From Gentiana macrophylla (taxonomy: Eukaryota > Streptophyta > Magnoliopsida > Gentianales > Gentianaceae), in contig CM047805.1 of the NCBI GenBank assembly GCA_026214975.1, positions 185,133,333 to 185,197,332 of the forward strand: a stretch of 64,000 nt of DNA, written 5' to 3'. The notes beneath the pieces were generated by a model. It did not search any database and was not told the DNA's origin. It saw nothing but the letters and a program-made list of their open reading frames with translations. Shown here piece by piece: positions 21,209 to 33,287 of the stretch. Made by a program: the position numbers and the translations under genes. Position 1 is the first letter of the stretch. Each line of letters opens with the position of its first letter.

Positions 21209-23419
21209 CTAGGCACCAATATCCTCACCGTTCTTGAACTCCCTCAGTTGGTCATCATAGACCTTGCCTGAACCAGTCTTGTACATGCTCCAGTGAGGAA
21301 GATTGGGAATAACCAGAGCAACAAATTGCTCTTTGGCCTCATCAACTCCCAGAGTGAAGCCATGCCACATCACAGGGCTCAACAAAGCCTTCAGGGCCTC
21401 AGCAAATTGTCCCGAAGACTTGTACTCATGGACAGCTTGAGCAGCTCGGGCGGGGATAAAAGCCTCTAGCTCACCCTTTTCAGCTCGGAGCTTGGATAAG
21501 GCCTGCCCAAGCTCAGAATTCTCCTCAGTGTACTTGTCAAAAGCAGCTTGAAGTTCGGCAACACACTGGTCACGAACTTTCTTCAACTCATCCTCATGAG
21601 CTCGGACTTGCTCTTTCAAGGCTTTGATCTCCTCATCGTTGGACTTAGTAGAGTCTTTATGCCTCTGCCGACTAGCCCTCAGATCTTCAATGGTTTTCAT
21701 CAAAGCCTCCTTGCTGGCCGAGGAATCTGTGAGCCTCTTCAGGAACTCTTGACCAATTTGGGTTCCCTACAATAATGATATGTAAGTAAGAAGCATTATA
21801 TATGAGGGAAGAAGCCAAGACAAGAAAAAAAAAACTTACTACGGCGGCCAAGTCTTTATCAGACAACTCTGATAAACGCCCTTGACCTACAAGAATTTCC
21901 TCTTCTTGAGTAATATACTCATCACCTTCCTCGGGCGAGCGATAAACCTCCTCCTTCTGGACCTACCCCTTTGAGGGTTTTTAATAATCGTAACTTGGCC
22001 CCTGCTCTGGAGCCTGAACTCTTTCTCATCTTCATCTTCCCCCTGCTCGGTCCCATCCGGCTCCACAAGATCAATTTCTTCCCGGACAGAGTAGGAAGAA
22101 GAACCAGGAACATCCTCAGGCTTCTCAGATAAGCTCCGAGCTACAAAAGGATCCAGAACAATACCCATGGCCCGAGTAGCATGTAGCTCAACACTTTCTG
22201 TTCTTTCTGACCTTTGATCAGGGTCAAGCTGGGAACCTCACATCCTTCTCCGCGGCATCAGCAAAAAGCTCAGCGAAGTTAGACACTACATGCAACAGAA
22301 CAAGACAAGGTCAGCACATGCATAATCCTGTCAGGAAAGCAAGAAATATAATAAACATAAGGATCCTACAAATGTTGTAGTCTCCTTCACTCATCTCCAC
22401 ATAAGGGTCAGGGCCAGCAATGTTTAACTGAGCAACATTAATAAATTCAGAAGAATACTTCTTCAGGTCCAGATGGATGCCACACTCTTGAATGTCCTTC
22501 ATCAATTTTTTGTAAACATCCACAGGGCGGACGTCACTGGAAATATCAGCGGTGTTCCACCTGCCCAGGTTAATCTCCACTTCAGGTCGGATGAAGAAAA
22601 AATGACGTTTCCAGTCCCTATAGGAAGATTCTCCCTTATGGAGAATGCGGACATCCTGTAGAAAATCCCCCCGACGTGGGAAGTAGTACAACCCGGACAA
22701 GTCCTTCACTTGCTTACATTGGTATAAGGTTTTGAAGTACTTCACCGTAAACAGAATACAGACACACCGACACCAGATGGCAAAGCCGGTGATAGCTCTT
22801 AAACCATTAGGAACAACCTGGGCAATTCCCAACTCATAATGTTCCAGAACAGCTAATAAGGCTGGACAAAAAGGGACCCTCAGGCCACAATCGAACGGCT
22901 CCTTGTATACAACACAGTATCCCTCTAGAGGCTGATAGGCATAAGTACCGGCTGCAGGGATCTTGGGGTCTTATAATCTCGTATTTATACCATACTCTTT
23001 ACAGATGGAAGCCAGGGTTCTTTTAGTCAACATAGAATTGATACCATGGCAACCGGCTTGCGATCTCAAAGCCATGTGAGCTTTTATGGTTAAAACAAGT
23101 TTGGAAGTCCCTGAAGAAGAACGGGGAGCAGGGGATGAAGGATCAAACTGGGGGGCTAGAACCAAATGCTCAAATCCTCTACAGTTTATCAAAGGAAAGG
23201 GGATCGAATTTTCAAAGTTAGCCCTAAAATCAGTGGTTTCGCTCTCCGATTCAGATACAGATTCGAATAATGCTTCATAGAACTGTCTGTGAGAATAATC
23301 GGTTCACTCATTAACAACAAAGCAATCGAAAAGAGAAAGAGGCAAAATGCTTACTTGTATGTATGTGAAAAGGTTGAAGAAAGGAATAGCAACCGGCAGA
23401 CTTCGTCGTTCTTCGTCAT
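21209..23419 (-). pseudogene. Antisense ORF of the Tat element (putative gypsy-type transposase domain, coiled-coil tail)
   Basis: It reads opposite to pol. A likely first exon at 23419-23355 (ATG, then MTKNDEVCRLLFLSSTFSHT; donor GTAAGC) joins an exon beginning near 23286. That frame runs through SSGTSKLVL, EYGINTRL, one in-frame TAA at 22971-22973, then DPKIPAAGTY...GIAQVVPNGLRAITGFAIWC and DLSGLYYFPRRGDFLQDV to about 22360. This matches the plant 'transposase (putative), gypsy type' domain found in Tat antisense ORFs. Further exons cover a Glu/Asp-rich segment (22168-21887) and a long coiled coil (21703-21209, starts MMKTIEDLRASRQRHKD). Introns at about 22350-22290 and elsewhere are inferred from GT/AG signals. 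Apart from the TAA it is remarkably well preserved. No catalytic function has been shown for this family. Confidence 0.75.
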
Positions 23420-23429
23420 TTTTCCGGAA

Positions 23430-25543
23430 TCACAAAAAAAAAGCTGAAAAAATAAAGAAATAAAAAACAACAACTTTTACATCAATCCTATGCTCAAACG
23501 ATCTAAATCGAGAGATCTTATAATAGATCTAACGAGTAAACAGTACCAACCCCAATCCATCTCTTCAAACCACAACAATCGCAACATAAAAAAATAAACA
23601 AATTTTCGGCCCCCATAAAAAAAATAGGGACAAAAAAATCTACATGTTTACCACTCATAGATCTAATATTTTATATGTATAAATATAGATCACCAAAGCA
23701 TCGATACCAATCATTAGTAATATCATCCGCAACGGAGCGATTTAAGGATCTAGATCTATAAATTACACGTAATAAAATAACTAGATCTACTCTACAAGGG
23801 GGTTGTAGAACATACATCTTGGATCTCAAAATCCAAGTAGAAGAACCGCAATATGAAGAACAAAAGATGGTGTGAAGAGCACCACGATCTTCCGCACGTG
23901 TGATCCAAGCAACTCCCGGTGGAAGGAAATTCTCGTCTCGAATCCTCCCGATATGCTACCCGGAAAACCTCCAAGATTTTCCCCTCTCACCCCTTGGCCG
24001 AATTTTTCCTCTTCATCTCTCTAAGAGATGAAGTCAAAATTTGTGTTGTGTTTTAGGCTTGGGAGAACTCACTTTATATAGGAGAGTAATCATTGTCCTC
24101 CAATGATTTTATTTTGCAAATAAAATAAATCCAATAAATAAAAGATAATCCCATAATATTCTAGAACAAATCTAGAATAATATTTATCTTTATTTCTTAC
24201 CATAAATATTTATCTAATAAATATTTTGTGCACATGTCTTATTAATACACAAGAAAACAATTTCTTGTTTCCTAAAATATGCATTGGCGAAAATTGCATT
24301 GACCTAGTCAATATTTATTTTCGCCACAACACTAATTTTGCAAAGATTATGAAAAAAATGTCTTTTTCACATATTTAATTATTTAAATTCAACTAATTTA
24401 ATAGTCTACTAAAACAATTAATTCACATATCGTTTTAATTAAATTCTAATAAGAACTAAATTAATATTATCGAGATTCGACGTCCGAGAATAGCTATGCT
24501 TATATTGGAGGCACGTCGGGGACCATGGACTAATAATCAGCGTCTCCGATAAATCAAATAAATAATTATCTTACGAATGTAATAATTATATTCGATAAAT
24601 CAATCACAGAATATGCCACCATAATCCCGTGACTGCACTCCTCCGATTATAAGATTATATTTATCTCCTCACGAGAATGATAATAAGCGTTCATTGATAT
24701 AATCATTACATATGGATTAATCCTCCATAGACCGTTCATTCTAAATCAGGAAGTTACCGTTAACCCTTTTTAGAACCTCTTATCCTTATTTACTATTAAT
24801 CCCTTAGTGATCAATTAATTCATACAACTCACTGGTAGCTAATCAGTGTAATATGAACTCCATGGATCGATCGCTTTCTAGGATTAACAAATAAGTGGAA
24901 TCGTTTCATCTACTTCCATAAATGGAAGGAATGGATTCTGATCTGTGATAACACGGACTACTCACTCAATCCAAAGACAATGCCAAGATGGGGTAATTCA
25001 TATCACAGACTCGGTGTAATCCTTAACCGTCAAGTCAAACCTCATAATCGATTCAAGCGATTGGATCGTGATCACATCGGGATTAAGATATATCCATAAA
25101 TATGATCATCGATTGATTTGATAAGACTTCTCGATTACGGAATTATATCGTGAACTCTAATCAAATCGGTCCAGCCCTATATGATATATCTATCATATAT
25201 AAATGCCCCACTAGGTTCTCTTAACCGAAAGTCCGGATAAGACAATCACACCTATTGTGTTCTGGGCGCATTAATAGCATGTTAAAGGAGATACCCGATA
25301 CTCTCGATTAAATTCACTACGGGCTAATTGTATTTTAAGTACATCTTCACTAACTCAATCCTCCCATGTATATCCCATACACTGAGTTAAGTAATTACAT
25401 AAACGATATACTTTAGGGTTTTCAGTAGTGTAAATACTATTGTCACATCGGTGAATATGAGAATAATAAATATGAATAATAATATCATTTCATTGATTAA
25501 ATAAAACAATTACAAAATTGTCTTTCGGGCATTACACCTAACA
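23430..25543 (-). mobile_element. Antisense copia-type LTR with PBS and partial leader
   Basis: On the minus strand, TGTTAGGTGTAATGCCCGAA at 25543 starts an LTR of about 1.83 kb. It has a TATA box (CTATATAAAGTGAG, about 24075) and a typical leader tail. Next comes a primer-binding-site-like TGGTATCGATGCTTTGGT at 23709-23692 (compare TGGTATCAGAGCC of tRNA-Met-primed elements), then a leader to about 23430. The leader shares GATGGATTGGGGTTGGTAC and GTTAGATCTATTATAA with the leader after 62612, so both belong to related copia families. No copia gag-pol follows; the sequence passes directly into the Tat antisense ORF. Confidence 0.7.
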
Positions 25544-26480
25544 CTTAATAGCGAAAGTCCAGTGACAACTAAAGAGACATGCTACGACAGAAGGGTTATA
25601 AGCCCCAAACACTGTTTAGGGAAGTGATCCCACTATCAAAGCGTAGATAAAAAACGCCTCATATCTCGAGTCTGTCATAACAGAGTTATAACGGTAACTC
25701 CGCTACGTAACAAGGAAAATCCTTATAATTTCAACATAGTCTAAAAGGACAGAGATTAGCTCCACCTAGGTCAGGTCTGACCCAACCTTCGGAGCTTGGG
25801 TAGATCTGGGGGGACTTATGACGAGAGTCGGGCTAGCCCTTACCACGTGTCGTTCAGATAATGGCCGCATAATAAATGAAGAGAGATAAGAGAAACAAAT
25901 ATAAAGGCATGGGGCATCATATCAATTGGTAGAGCAGGCCTAAACCCCAGGTGGGAGGTCTGACATGTCCTTCCAAATAGACCACCGCAGGTCGGCTCGG
26001 TTCCAACGGAGGTCAGGCAATGCAAGTCGGGCCGAGACGACCCTAAGTAGCTCAACGCAGGACGAGTAGAGCTTTCATTATCCGATATTTGAACGTGTTC
26101 CTATATTATGGGATAAACATGGAAAGAATCCACAGATATTATGACATTGATCATGTCATTTAAATATAGTCATAATCATCCCTAAATTAAAGGGATTGAC
26201 TCGACATAATCCTTAGGGATAAAGAATACCGGATCCTTGTTGGACAAGAAAATGGACGAGGCGTCCACTATATAATCCATCCCTAAGGAACCACAAGAGA
26301 CTTGATTCCAATTACGCACATTAGATGCGTAGGCAACTTGAGAGAAATAACTCTCAGGCTCAGTCTAAAATAAACACAAACAAACATCCCTATTGTTCTT
26401 TATTCTTGGAATATTTGTCATATGAGTCAATTTCACCCGGATTGATTTATAGACGAGATCTAGTATCGTCGGTGTCAAAT
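25544..26480 (+). mobile_element. Ty3/gypsy (Tat-type) 3' LTR, partial
   Basis: It contains CACTATATAATCCATCC (TATA box, about 26267), then GACTTGATTCC...GATGCGTAGGCAACTT...CTCTCAGGCTCAGTCTAAAA. This is the transcription-start/U5 signature also seen at about 27690 and 38667 (CTTGATCCC...GGTACGTAGGCAG...GGCTCAGCT). Its position after pol, tandem repeats and antisense ORF fits the 3' LTR of the truncated Tat element. Exact ends were not resolved. Confidence 0.55.
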
Positions 26481-27214
26481 GTTCTGTATGAGGGCATGCA
26501 TCGTTTCCCTAAAGTTACATGTAATATATTTTGTTTAAGAAAATTGTTATATCATGAAGAAAATATAGGCTAGACTGCAAAACGCATATCTTCAGCTTGT
26601 ACGATTTCCAGCCCCGAAATTCACACCGAACCAAACATAATTTCACCCACACAAATTACTACAACCTGCAATTTGATTAGCACGAACTAAACAACACAAA
26701 CAACACAATGGAAACTGGAAAGCAAGAAAATCAATGTGAACACCCCTTTACCTCAATTGATGAAAAAAACTGGAAAAGCGAGAGAAAAAAAACCAACAAT
26801 CCAAGTAATCTTCTAACACTACTTTGATTCCTACAATGCAAAAACACAATGTTCGATTATTACTATAATTGATAAACACCAGACCTTCTCAAAATTCTAA
26901 CTATATAGAATCTAAAGAAGGCTAAGATTCTTACCTTATAAATCTAAAACAAAGATCACTATAGATTGATCCCCTCGACTTGTTGAACATGGTGCGAGTT
27001 TTGTTGTCTTCTTCTTCTTTCTCAGACAGATGTTCGAAAAGCAAAGGTTATTTTCAGGTTTTTTTTGTTTTTTGTTTTGTAAAAAGGGGTATGAAAAGAG
27101 ATCATAACTCCCCCTTAATTCCCATTAGTAAACAATTAAAAAAAAATCCTTCAAGTAATTAAAAAGGAAAATAAATTGTAAAGAAAATATTTAAATTACT
27201 TCACAATTACAACT
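26481..27214. other. Sequence with 5'-UTR-like features on the minus strand
   Basis: On the minus strand, a purine/pyrimidine-rich leader with an ATG near 26990 is followed by a strong donor (AAG/GTAAGAATC, about 26935). Acceptor-like CTTTCCAG and TTGCAG sites follow at about 26715 and 26668. This could be the promoter-proximal piece of a host gene cut off by the LTR elements. No protein is recognisable, so I leave it uncalled. Confidence 0.25.
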
Positions 27215-27760
27215 TTGCCCTTAATGGGAAAATTAATGAGACATTACATATTCCCGTCTGACATGCGTATGACCATTTACCCGACACGTGGCACAGAACG
27301 GAAGATGGTCATTTCAACAAGTGGGTCTATTCATGCTCAGCTCGACCTCAGTATAGTCATATTCAGTTCAGCACGGATCATTTGCTCAAATACTCAATTG
27401 ATACGATGTTGGTCGTTCTTTGTCCTTCATAACCTGCATGTTTCAGGTCATCATCAACCTCAGACATCAGTGATGGGCATTCCGTCCATTTAGCAGATAT
27501 TATCCCACGATGGTAAATGCCACAATAATGGATCTATGACTTCGGCCCCATTATGACACGAGCTACAAACCGCTCCATGATCTCGGCAATGTTATTTGTC
27601 ACATGCACCAAAGCATTAACTGGCTCCCACAGAGGAGCTCTATAAAAATGTGTATTCACCCTTAAAATTAGAACTATGTTCTAGCTTGATCCCAACATCT
27701 TGGGTACGTAGGTAGTCATAAGTTGCTCAACTAATAATAATCAACAAAACTATCAAATTA
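27215..27760 (+). mobile_element. Ty3/gypsy-type LTR fragment
   Basis: GAGCTCTATAAAAATGTG (TATA, about 27637) is followed by AGCTTGATCCCAACATCTTG and GGTACGTAGGTAGTCATAA. This is the same start-site/U5 signature as the LTRs at 25544-26480 and 38453-38880. Ends not defined. Confidence 0.5.
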
Positions 27761-27942
27761 ATAGTTGGGAGGTCCAATTACCTGATTTATGACCCGATTG
27801 CTTACCTCATGATCATTTTGAGCATCGACACCACCCAAATTAATATAGATGACCTCCGACTTTCACATGAATGGTATGTCAAAATAGATTATTAATTCAA
27901 TCGTGTATGATTAGAAAAATGATTCTCCATAATTTAACATAA

Positions 27943-28290
27943 CTCGACTTTGATACCATTTGTTGGATATGACTTTTATGACATAATCATTTCAATTCAT
28001 GATCGTTTCTGTCAAAGTATCAAGAATCTAAAGAAAAGATAAAAATGGAAACGTGCATGAATCCGTAGCATTGTAGATCTCCCTCTGAATCGGAGGTTTT
28101 GGTCTTCTAGATCAACACACTTTCTGGTAGACTTTTCAGATAACGCTTTAGAAATCTTTTGTAGTTCTATCTAGGAGACTGAATAAAATGAAAATAGTTT
28201 GACCTAGAGACAATGAGGTCCGAAACTCATTTATATAGTGAATTATGTTGAAGTATTTCTATCATATCACGAAAATAGAGATTACCTATT
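27943..28290 (-). mobile_element. Copia-type LTR end with PBS, truncated
   Basis: On the minus strand, a promoter-like CACTATATAAATGAG (about 28240) leads through a 5'-leader-like stretch to GTCATATCCAACA (LTR end, 27961). The PBS-like TGGTATCAAAGTCGAG follows at 27958-27943. No gag-pol follows; the element is cut down to its LTR edge and a short leader. Confidence 0.6.
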
Positions 28291-28307
28291 ACTCTCCACA
28301 CATTAAG

Positions 28308-28741
28308 GCTCTATTTGGTTTCGGGTTAGGTTTTGGTTGAATAAGTTCATGAGAGAGAAAATGAAATAAAATAAAGTAAAATAATGATCATAAAGTTGAA
28401 ATCTTGTATTGAAATTTGTGTTGATGTACAAATGATTGGTGATAAAAATATTATTAAAATAAAATTATAAAGTTGAAATCTTCTATTAAAATTTGTGTAG
28501 ACGAAGAAATGATTGGTGAGAGAAATTTTATTGAATTATTATATTGATAAAATAATTGTTAAATAGTATAGTGAGTGAATAAAGTAAATTGATTTTGTAT
28601 ATTTGTTGATGGTGAAATGATTGATGAGAGAAGATATAATAAAATAATAAAATTAATAAAATAATGATAAATAAGATGGCGGATTGAATAAAATATTGAA
28701 TTGATCCAGCTGGATCCAACCCCACATGAAACCAAACAAGG
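28308..28741. mobile_element. MITE with GGCYTTGTTTGGTTTC-type ends
   Basis: The left end is GGCTCTATTTGGTTTC and the right end GAAACCAAACAAGGCC (14 of 16 complementary). The AT-rich, sub-repetitive interior has repeated ATGATTGGTGA words. A target duplication is not clear. Confidence 0.65.
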
Positions 28742-29037
28742 CCAAAGGTCTTTTAAAGATTAATATTAAGAAAATGACTGTTATAATATTAATCTCTTGT
28801 TAATTCGTGTGATTGAATAAAAAAAACTATTAAAAAAACGGAGAGTATGATTTTATATCATGATCATTGTGTCGTACATGAAGATTGACACCATCGATTA
28901 TGATGCGTCCATAATCATCATATCAAGCATAATTATTAATGATATATAATAATGTTATGTCATTCATTATGCTTGACAATTACTCTGGCTTTTAATCCGA
29001 GGATTTCGAGTTCTAGACCAATACACAAAAATAAATA

Positions 29038-29311
29038 CTCCTCCGTCCCATTTTATTTGTCTTCGTTTCCTTTTGGTTTGTTCCAAAAATAAGTGTCCAC
29101 TTGTCGTTAATAATCTGCTAAATTTCTTCAAACGCCTCTTTTCTTTACAATATTTACATAAAAATGCCAGTAGCGTTAAATCTTTCCAACAACAACTTAA
29201 AGGCATAAGTGTAAAAATATTAGATCATTTAATATGATTCAAAGCATTAACTACACTTTTCTTAATCTGTGTGAAAAGTCAAACATGACAAATAAAATGG
29301 GACGGAGGGAG
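29038..29311. mobile_element. Stowaway-type MITE
   Basis: The ends are CTCCTCCGTCCCATTTTATT and its complement AATAAAATGGGACGGAGGGAG, flanked by TA at 29036-29037 and 29312-29313. 274 bp. It lies about 100 bp upstream of the TOL 5' leader. Confidence 0.92.
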
Positions 29312-29917
29312 TAAGTAAATAAATATAAAAATAAAAAATCATTGTACATGATTGGTTGTAAACCTAGAATTACCCGAAAAAAAAAAAAAAAAAAAATAAA
29401 AAAAAATCAATCGATCGACCCTCGCTTTCATCTCACTTTTTCATCCCGATTCCTCTATTTCCGTTCCTTAAAATCCTTTTCGCAGATCAAATTACTGCTT
29501 CAGTAGGCCTTCTTCCGCCTCTCGCAATTTCCAACAGCGGCACATCGAAATACTCAGATCGTTGCCGATTTGGAGTGTTGCCTTTGTGAAATTAGCAAGA
29601 AATTCAGGTAATGTGACCTCTATTGAAGTTTTCTCTTTTTCTTTTTTCAGAAACAAATTGAGGTTGTGGTTTGGTTATTGTTTGTATTTGTCATCAATTA
29701 TTTAAATTTCTTTGAACCCTCAGTTTTGTGTGGTGTTTATTGGCTAAGAGGATGTCGGAGAAAATGGGTTGGATTGGATCGTTAAAATTTCTTGCTAACA
29801 CGATTTTGGGGGGTTTTGAATTATTGCAGTGAAGTTTCTGGGTTATTAAGATGCAATTTATATGGAATGAAGAAATCTTGTAGAGTTGTTTATTTTTCTG
29901 TTGATAAACAATACAGT

Positions 29918-29923
29918 ATGTAA
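29918..29923 (+). promoter_or_regulatory. Start-stop element ATGTAA upstream of the TOL start codon
   Basis: An ATG directly followed by TAA lies 36 nt before the main ATG at 29960. It is in the mRNA if the leader exon begins at or before 29917 (acceptor candidates at 29830 or ATACAG/TATG). Minimal AUGUAA upstream ORFs are known to stall ribosomes in plant leaders such as that of NIP5;1. The same bases also look like a splice donor (GTATGT), so the role is unsettled. Confidence 0.35.
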
Positions 29924-29959
29924 GAAGTGACTGCTATTTGCGTAGATCTTGAAGTGAAA

Positions 29960-31495
29960 ATGGCTGCTGGACTTGTCAGTGCGGCAACATGTGAGAAACT
30001 CCCGGAAACGGATTGGGGGAAAAACATTGAAATATGTGAGCTAGTTGCCAGGGATCACAGGGAAGCTAGAGATGTTGTAAAAGCTATAAAGAAGCGCCTT
30101 GGTAGTAAGAATGCCAACACTCAGCTGTATGCAGTGATGTTGCTGGAGATGTTGATCAACAATATTGGAGAACCAGTTCATATGCAGGTTGTAGATACTG
30201 GAATTCTCCCGATACTTGTAAAGATGGTGAAGAAGAAGTCAGACCACTCTGTAAGGGAGAAAATCTTTCTACTTTTGGATGCTGCTCAGACATCCGTTGG
30301 TGGAGCTTCTGGGAGGTTTCCTCAGTTTTATTCGGCATATTATGAATTGGTGGTAGGTTTATCAGATTTTTGCCTTTGTGTTTGAATTTTTTTATTTTTT
30401 TTTTGTGTGGTAACAACATCAGGCGTATGAATTTCTTTTCCTCATGTGAAAATTGTATCTTTTCTGATATTGCCTGACCTTTTGGTTGCTTCTTGCACTC
30501 TCTGTGTTCATTTTTCCATCCCGAGGGATTTAAATGCATTGTTTCCAATTACAAATGTTGATTATCATGTATGTCATGAATCAAACTGTGCCAGTGCCCT
30601 TCTGTTATTGTTATCACGAGTATTGTTATCTGTTATAATTAGTATTCTGTAGAATTAATTTTGCAGTATGAACTTTCAGAGTGCAGGAGTCGAGTTTCCT
30701 GGAAGACCTAATGATGTTGCAAAAAATCAATCTGCATCTACTGTCAATAATTGCAATCCACATAACGCAAACCATGGTGCTGCTGGTCAAAAGGAAAGGA
30801 GTGCATCACAAGTAGTGCCTGAGAAGGCTCCTGATTCCAGTATTCTCCAGAAAGCAGGAGCTGCCTTTGAAGTACTAAGTGACGTGCTTGAGGCTATTGA
30901 TACTCAACAACCCGAGGGTGCTAAGGATGAGTTTACTCTTGATCTTGTGGAACAGTGTTCTTTTCAGAAGCAAAGGGTGATGCATCTGGCTCTAACTTCC
31001 CGGGATGAAAAGGTAGTTTCCCAAGCAGTTGAGCTGAATGAGGATCTTGAAAGAATTCTCAAAAGGCATGATGCCCTTATGGAAGGGAGTTCAACATCCA
31101 TGTCAAATCATTTAAATCATTATGACATGGAAGAGGAGGAAGAGGAAGCCGAGCAGCTATCTCGACGGATCAGAAAAGGAAAGGCCTGCGTTCGATCTGA
31201 AGATGGGCCCCTCCAAAACGATCGACCATTGGGATTGCTTGGATCTTCTGTACACGCGGAAATGATAAACCGTCCACTTATACGGCCGTTGAGCGATGAA
31301 GCAAAGCAGGATTATAATGAAGGTAGAGGTGGTGGGGCTGCTGCTGTCATTCCACCACCACCTGCAAAGCATTATGAGAGGGAAAGATACTTCCAGGAGA
31401 ACTCTACTACTCTTGGCGGTCATATGAGGGGTCTCTCTTTACATAGTCGAAATGGCAGTACTTCTCTAAGGGGTAGCATTGATTATAGTGACTGA
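29960..31495 (+). CDS. TOL5: TOM1-like (TOL5-type) ubiquitin-binding VHS/GAT adaptor
   Basis: Two coding exons: 29960-30352 (donor GTG/GTAGGT) and 30680-31495 (acceptor CTTTCAG). They join in phase 0 to 402 codons. A leader intron is likely (donor CAG/GTAATG at 29608). Residues ~8-140 form the VHS domain ([40 protein letters not shown]). Residues ~184-267 form the GAT domain ([20 protein letters not shown] to [10 protein letters not shown]). Then come an acidic EEEEEEAEQ stretch and a short tail. TOL proteins bind ubiquitinated plasma-membrane cargo and pass it to ESCRT-I, replacing the ESCRT-0 that plants lack. The N-terminus and short tail fit the TOL5 branch better than TOL3/4 or TOL6/9. 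The acceptor just upstream (TTGCAG at 30666) would break the frame, so 30679 is preferred. AATAAAATAAAAAATAAA near 31627 is the likely poly(A) signal. The gene appears intact. Confidence 0.92.
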
Positions 31496-31699
31496 AACAT
31501 GTCGAGCATGACATTTTTTTTTTTTTTTTGGTGGTTCACTTATAACATTGCCAGGAATGAGCTGTTGGTTTGTGAAGGGTATTTCTTTTATCTATTGTGT
31601 AATAGTATAAAGTGTGTGAAGTTTCCTGAAAATAAAATAAAAAATAAAGTCTTGTTGTGTATATGGTGCATAATTCAATCCACTTTCTAGATTGAAGAA

Positions 31700-33280
31700 G
31701 TACAATTTAATGTATTTATGGCTCTGCCTTAATGTGTTGTTCTTTTGAAGACTGTTTTATATATCTTCTAGTTTTGATACCCCCTCCCCAACAAAGGGGT
31801 ATGGCACTAATGGTTTAAACAAGTTACTGAGCACCAATAGATATGGTGCTCAGTAAATGTGTGGTGTAAGTAGGCATCTTTTCGGCTATTGGATTACTCC
31901 AATGCTTTGGGTACTACAAACCCTCTGCCCTCAATTGTTTCATGAGCGAGTGGGCTAAGCGTAGTTGTATGAATCAAACAAAGGTTGAATGAAATTGGCA
32001 CCTACACCAATTTTGTTGTTTTGATCATCCTCTTAATTAGTACACACAACCATAGGTATAGGTTTCATCATCACAGCCCTCGTGTGAATTAATCGATACT
32101 TTGAACGATGTGTTTATCAGTTGATATATAAGAAAGGCCAAGTGCTCCTCTTCCGACGAGTTTAAAGATGCAATTCGAAAGATCTTTTGAAAGGGAGGGT
32201 TGTATTTAGTATGGTTGTTGGATAAATTTTATATTTTCTTTTCAATTATTATGAGTGAATTTTTATTAACTCGGGTTGGCCCTTTTCTTTTCAAGTTGGA
32301 AAAGTAGTAACGCCATCTTCCTTTGTATATAAGTGTTAACCCTAAATCTTGTTGGCTTTCAGGTTAGCCTGCCTAGCAGCGATATGGTCCGACATTTACA
32401 GACGTATGCTAAGATCACATCCCACTCAAATAACTTTGGGTAAATAAATGAGGGAGCTACTAGTCCCCCCCATCCCATCACCCTCCCCAATTCTTTTTTT
32501 CTTTTTTATATCAATCTATACCAATTATTTGTTTTAAATTTTTTGTTTGTATTTTTTTTTTTGCTTGTAACTTTTTTTATAAATTAATTTTTAATAAATT
32601 ATTTGTTTTAAATTTTTTCTTGTATTTTCTTCATTTATTTTACACATACATACATACACTCTTCAAGCATTAGATAGATGTGTAAGAAGAGAAATAATAT
32701 TTTGTCTTGTCATTCATTCGTACAAACTTTATAACATTCACAATGACTTAACAGTGTAATTAAATGAATACTCTATTTTCCCCTCATTTATTATATTTAT
32801 TTTTTTCTATTTTACGTTTATCATCCGAATATCTTTTGAATTTTCTTTATAGTTTATGATTGAAATTCAAGAGTTTTATTCTTCTCGGTCATTGATAATA
32901 ATTTTCACCCTACAATTTTCATTAATCCTCGAAAACTAAACCCTCTCATTATTGAACAAACAAATCAAAATGCCGTTCTATTGTGTAGGAATTTCTACAG
33001 TAAGGCTAATCACGTGACAGATCCTGACCACAGCTTCGACGAGTGGAATACACAAGTCCCGTGTGTGGAAATTGTGTGGTCAGAATCTTCTTACGTAAAC
33101 AGATTCACAGTAGTAATCCCTGGATAAAATTTTCCCAAATCAAGACTCAATCATGTGTCCTTCCAAAAAATAAAATAAAAATAAAAATAAAAAAACCCTA
33201 TTCAGAAAGGAAAAAAAAAATCATGTGTATCAAATCCTATTCAGAAAGAGAAAAAAAACGTGAAGGCAACAAACAACAGG
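31700..33280. other. Intergenic DNA downstream of TOL
   Basis: AT-rich, with long T and A tracts. A perfect hairpin at 31824-31856 is listed separately. No gene, LTR or MITE boundary is recognised otherwise. Confidence 0.6.
31824..31856. other. Perfect 13-bp inverted repeat (hairpin)
   Basis: TTACTGAGCACCA and TGGTGCTCAGTAA are exact complements around the 7-base loop ATAGATA. The site lies about 330 bp beyond the TOL stop codon and 200 bp after its probable poly(A) signal. Confidence 0.7.
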
Positions 33281-33287
33281 GTGAAGG

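Noticed and set aside
28981..29025. Possible tRNA-derived element (GATTTCGAGTTCTAGACC)
   Set aside because: The B-box match is poor and no A box is present at the right distance.
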